DNA of 64,000 bases from Plasmodiophora brassicae (Eukaryota; Endomyxa; Phytomyxea; Plasmodiophorida; Plasmodiophoridae): the NCBI GenBank assembly GCA_039704465.1, contig JASFAU010000014.1, positions 558,001 to 622,000 on the forward strand, in the 5' to 3' direction. This document shows positions 61,423-64,000 of this stretch, one piece after another. The notes beneath the pieces are model-generated. The model searched no databases and was not told where the DNA came from. It saw only the letters and a list, made by a program, of their open reading frames with translations. The translations under genes and the position numbers were made by a program. Numbering within the stretch: position 1 is the stretch's first letter; each line of letters begins with the position of its first letter.

Positions 61423-64000
61423 CTAAGCCTCGCTGCTCGCCAGGTCGTCCTTCAGGGATTCGCTGGGTCCCTGTGTTGCCGCCGTCAGCCATCGAACAGA
61501 GAGAACGACGGTCGCCTTGGGCCAACCTGCAAACGAGGAACGGGGACGTTGGGACGCCGGACCAGCCCTGGCATTGGAGGAAGCCTGCCGACGATTCGTG
61601 TTAGTCTGCATGCTGGGGGCGTACGAGGCGGCGGTGGAACGCACGGGACCGCCTCGCCGCTGTACGCCAACGCGTCGTCCTCGTCCGACATCGCCCCGAA
61701 GTTCTCGAACTCGGACTCATCCATGGAGCCCTTCTGGCCCGGGACCTTGGCGCGCCACGCCCTCGACTTGAACGCGTTCGTCAGCGTCGACAGCCTGCGC
61801 GCCACATCCTCCGTTCATCGACGGCGGCACCGCCATCTCAGCCAACGCGGCCCGCTCTTACACGTTGCTCTTCGCAATCAGGGACACGGCCAGCAGAAGC
61901 GCCGCGATGATGAACAGGACGACCAGCAGGACCTTGCCGGCTCGCTTCGGGAACGACGAGCACCCGACCAGAACCGCGTCCCACTGCTCGCCGTTGACGC
62001 ACGTGTCGCCCACGATCCGCCTACACCGCCCCGACTTGTTAACCAACGAGCCGCCCGCGCGACGGTCCACCCCTGACCGGTATCCCTTCGTGATGCGGTG
62101 CATCCCCGTTGTGGCGCACAGGTCGCGGCTGAGATCCACGCCGGCGTCGACCGGGACGCATGGGCCGTCCGGGTCCTCGCGCCCGAACCCGACGTCGCAC
62201 TCGAAGTCGCGTTCAGTGCACGGGCAGTGGCCCAGGTCGGCCTTCGGCAGCGACGCCGCTGGGCTGACGATGCACGGCGCCGTGCGCTTCCGCCGCGTGT
62301 ACGTCGTGATGTGCCCCAGCAGGCATTCGCCCGCCTTCCCGGGGCGATCGTCGGACGGCGTCCACGTCTCGTAGTCGGCGCCGTCGCACGGGCGCTCGTG
62401 GACGCCGGCGAGATCGAGCCGGACGACGACCGCGTCGGCGTTGTCGCGCCCGTAGACGAGGAACGTGGTCTGCGGGAAGCCGGCCGGCGCAACGACGACG
62501 TTGTCGACCTCGATCGGGCTGGTGGCGAACGCGTACTCGTTCCAGGTCAGGCCCTGGTCCCAGGTGTACAGCACGGTCGTCGTCGGCTGGGCGTCCTGCG
62601 CCATGACGATCAGCCCGCCGTGGTTGCCGAACTCGTAGATGTACGACCCGCGGGCGACCTCCTCCCAGGTCAGGCCCGCGTCTCGCGACAGGTACGTGCC
62701 CATGCCGACGGCGTCGTCGTTCAGGTGGGTGCCCACCTGGCCCACAACCTGTTCAGTCCCCTTCCCGCTGTGCATCGACGCTCGCTGTACCGTTCCAGTG
62801 GCCATGATGAGGCCGACCGCGGCCGCGTTGCTGTAGAACGGCCCGTACTTGTCGACAATGCCATGCAGGTGAAGGTGGCAGTGGTCCTGGCCCCAGCAGT
62901 GGATCTCCTGGCCGAACGCGTCGTACTGGGGCGCCTGCAGGTAACTCCAGCGGCCGCCCTTGTCGAACGAGATCACGGTGCGGACGTCGCCTGCGTTCCC
63001 GGACGCGTCCTGGCCCGCTCGCTTGCGGCCGCCCCGGGCGCCCATCGAGCCCGCGTCCAGCCAGCGGTTGACGACGGCGCCGTCGGAGTCCCCGTGATGG
63101 ACGTAGTTGGCCAGGTACACGCCCTCGATGCCCTGGACGCGCTCAAAGTCGGCGTTGCCGGCCGCGTCGCGCCTGTTGTTCGGTAGGCTCATCGAGAATT
63201 GCAACCCTGGCACGCGCTGGCGTTCAGCTGGTCGCGTACGAACGGCGCCTGTCGTCGAGAGGGGTGCACCTAACGAATCGGACACGTAGACGCTGCCCGA
63301 CGAGTCGCCGGCGTCGGCGTGGTTGACGTGCACGAAGACGGCCCCTTCCGTCGAGTCGAGGATCGTGTAGCTGTGCTGGCGGAGCGTCGGGATGTTCGTC
63401 TCGAAGAAGGCGACGTTGTTGGCGGAGTCGCGCCCGCCCGAGTACAACGTCACCTGCAGGGTCGTCAGTCGCAGGGGCAGCCGGCAGGCGCGGGCCACCC
63501 CCACCTTCGTGTTGTCGTCGGGGTCGACGGCCGCCACGAACATGAACGCGGCGGCCGTGGTCAGGAATCGGTTGCCGCCAGGGACCAGCACGTCGTACGA
63601 CTGGAAGTAGTCGTCGGTCATCACGAAGTCGACATCGGGGTCCGACGCCTGGAACCGCTGCCCGCCGTGCTGATCGCACCGCGATCGTCAAACGCCGTTC
63701 CGCTGGACTCTGCGCCAGATGCCCGCTGTACCTTGTTGTTGCTGACGGTTGCGAACAGGCGCCTGGGGCTGCCGGGCTCGTAGAACGAGCCACGTGCCCA
63801 GTCGGCTTGCGACACGTAGTCGGCGATCGCGTTCCAGGTCTGGCCCAGGTCCTCGCTGACGTGCACCTACGCGCATGATGAATGATGGTCAGCGTGGACG
63901 GTCGCGACCGCCCAGTGATGCTCCTCACGACCTGCTGCACGCATCTGTGCTTGTCGCTGGTCTTCCCCGACCGGCACTGGGCGGTCAGCGCCAGCGCCAA
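61423..64000 (-). CDS. VPS10/sortilin-type sorting receptor (5' end beyond window)
   Basis: VPS10-domain receptors sort cargo between Golgi and endosomes. The N-terminus lies outside the window. The beta-propeller shows Asp boxes (SEDLGQTW, SRDAGLTW, TWDQGLTW) and GGLIVMAQD. The 10CC module has CLLGHITTYTRRKRTAPC and CPCTERDFECDVGFG, as in yeast Vps10 and sortilin. One transmembrane helix follows (KVLLVVLFIIAALLLAVSLI). The frame can stop at 61858. A 56-nt GT-AG intron there (GTGTAA...GGAG) instead joins AKSN to a tail exon with an acidic cluster (SMDESEFENFGAMSDEDDA), like a sorting-signal tail. The final end is 61485 or 61423, depending on one more possible intron. An intron of 63 nt is clear near 63205-63267. 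Confidence 0.88.

Noticed and set aside
62098..63186. 362-residue plus-strand frame
   Set aside because: It is antisense to the recognisable VPS10 propeller and 10CC sequence.

Overview
This is a compact eukaryotic nuclear segment. Nearly every gene is split by short GT-AG introns of about 44-63 nt. Intergenic gaps are mostly 100-600 bp and codons are GC-rich. Typical eukaryotic genes are present: FACT subunit SPT16, splicing factor SPF45/RBM17, a Tls1/C9orf78 homologue, Pol III subunit RPC3, pICln, ALG1, a VPS10/sortilin receptor and a nuclear tRNA-Glu. Tiny introns, dense packing and many proteins with signal peptides suggest a biotrophic or parasitic protist. My best guess is a plasmodiophorid (Phytomyxea, Rhizaria, Plasmodiophora-like). 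That is inference from gene style, not from a database match.

Layout. 0-8 kb: housekeeping block (pICln, an unknown 415-aa gene, SPT16, SPF45). 8-12 kb: a signal-peptide protein with a PI-PLC X domain and a SAM methyltransferase whose last codons run into tRNA-Glu(CTC). 12.1-13.8 kb: transposon graveyard (a foldback element with long inverted arms and a broken hAT transposase). 13.9-16.3 kb: a signal-peptide protein with a SKP1/BTB-like head and leucine-rich repeats, one 72-nt exon per repeat. 16.4-25 kb: transketolase, a coiled-coil protein, a DH-PH RhoGEF and ferrochelatase. 25-34 kb: a one-pass membrane protein, an IQ-motif protein, a protein kinase with a signal peptide, a RING coiled-coil protein, a polyQ coiled-coil protein, a secreted unknown and Tls1. 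34-36 kb: ALG1. 36.5-38.6 kb: a secreted CAP/PR-1-like protein with a long Thr-Pro-Ala-Pro minisatellite tail. 51.7-64 kb: an RBM34-like RNA-binding protein, an unknown gene overlapping it, RPC3, a long coiled-coil protein, a secreted unknown and the C-terminal three quarters of a VPS10 receptor.

The most notable region is 38.85-51.65 kb. It holds five tandem same-strand paralogues. Each has a signal peptide, a conserved helical N-domain with an ankyrin-like stretch, a variable Pro/Arg-rich linker, and a C-terminal domain that I read as a complete HECT ubiquitin-ligase domain. All five keep the catalytic Cys at codon 14 of an invariant 168-nt last exon. Together with the signal-peptide SKP1/BTB-like LRR protein, kinase, phospholipase and CAP protein in the same 64 kb, this looks like an exported set of proteins that could act on host ubiquitin signalling. 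The HECT assignment rests on motifs read by eye. Export and host action are inference.
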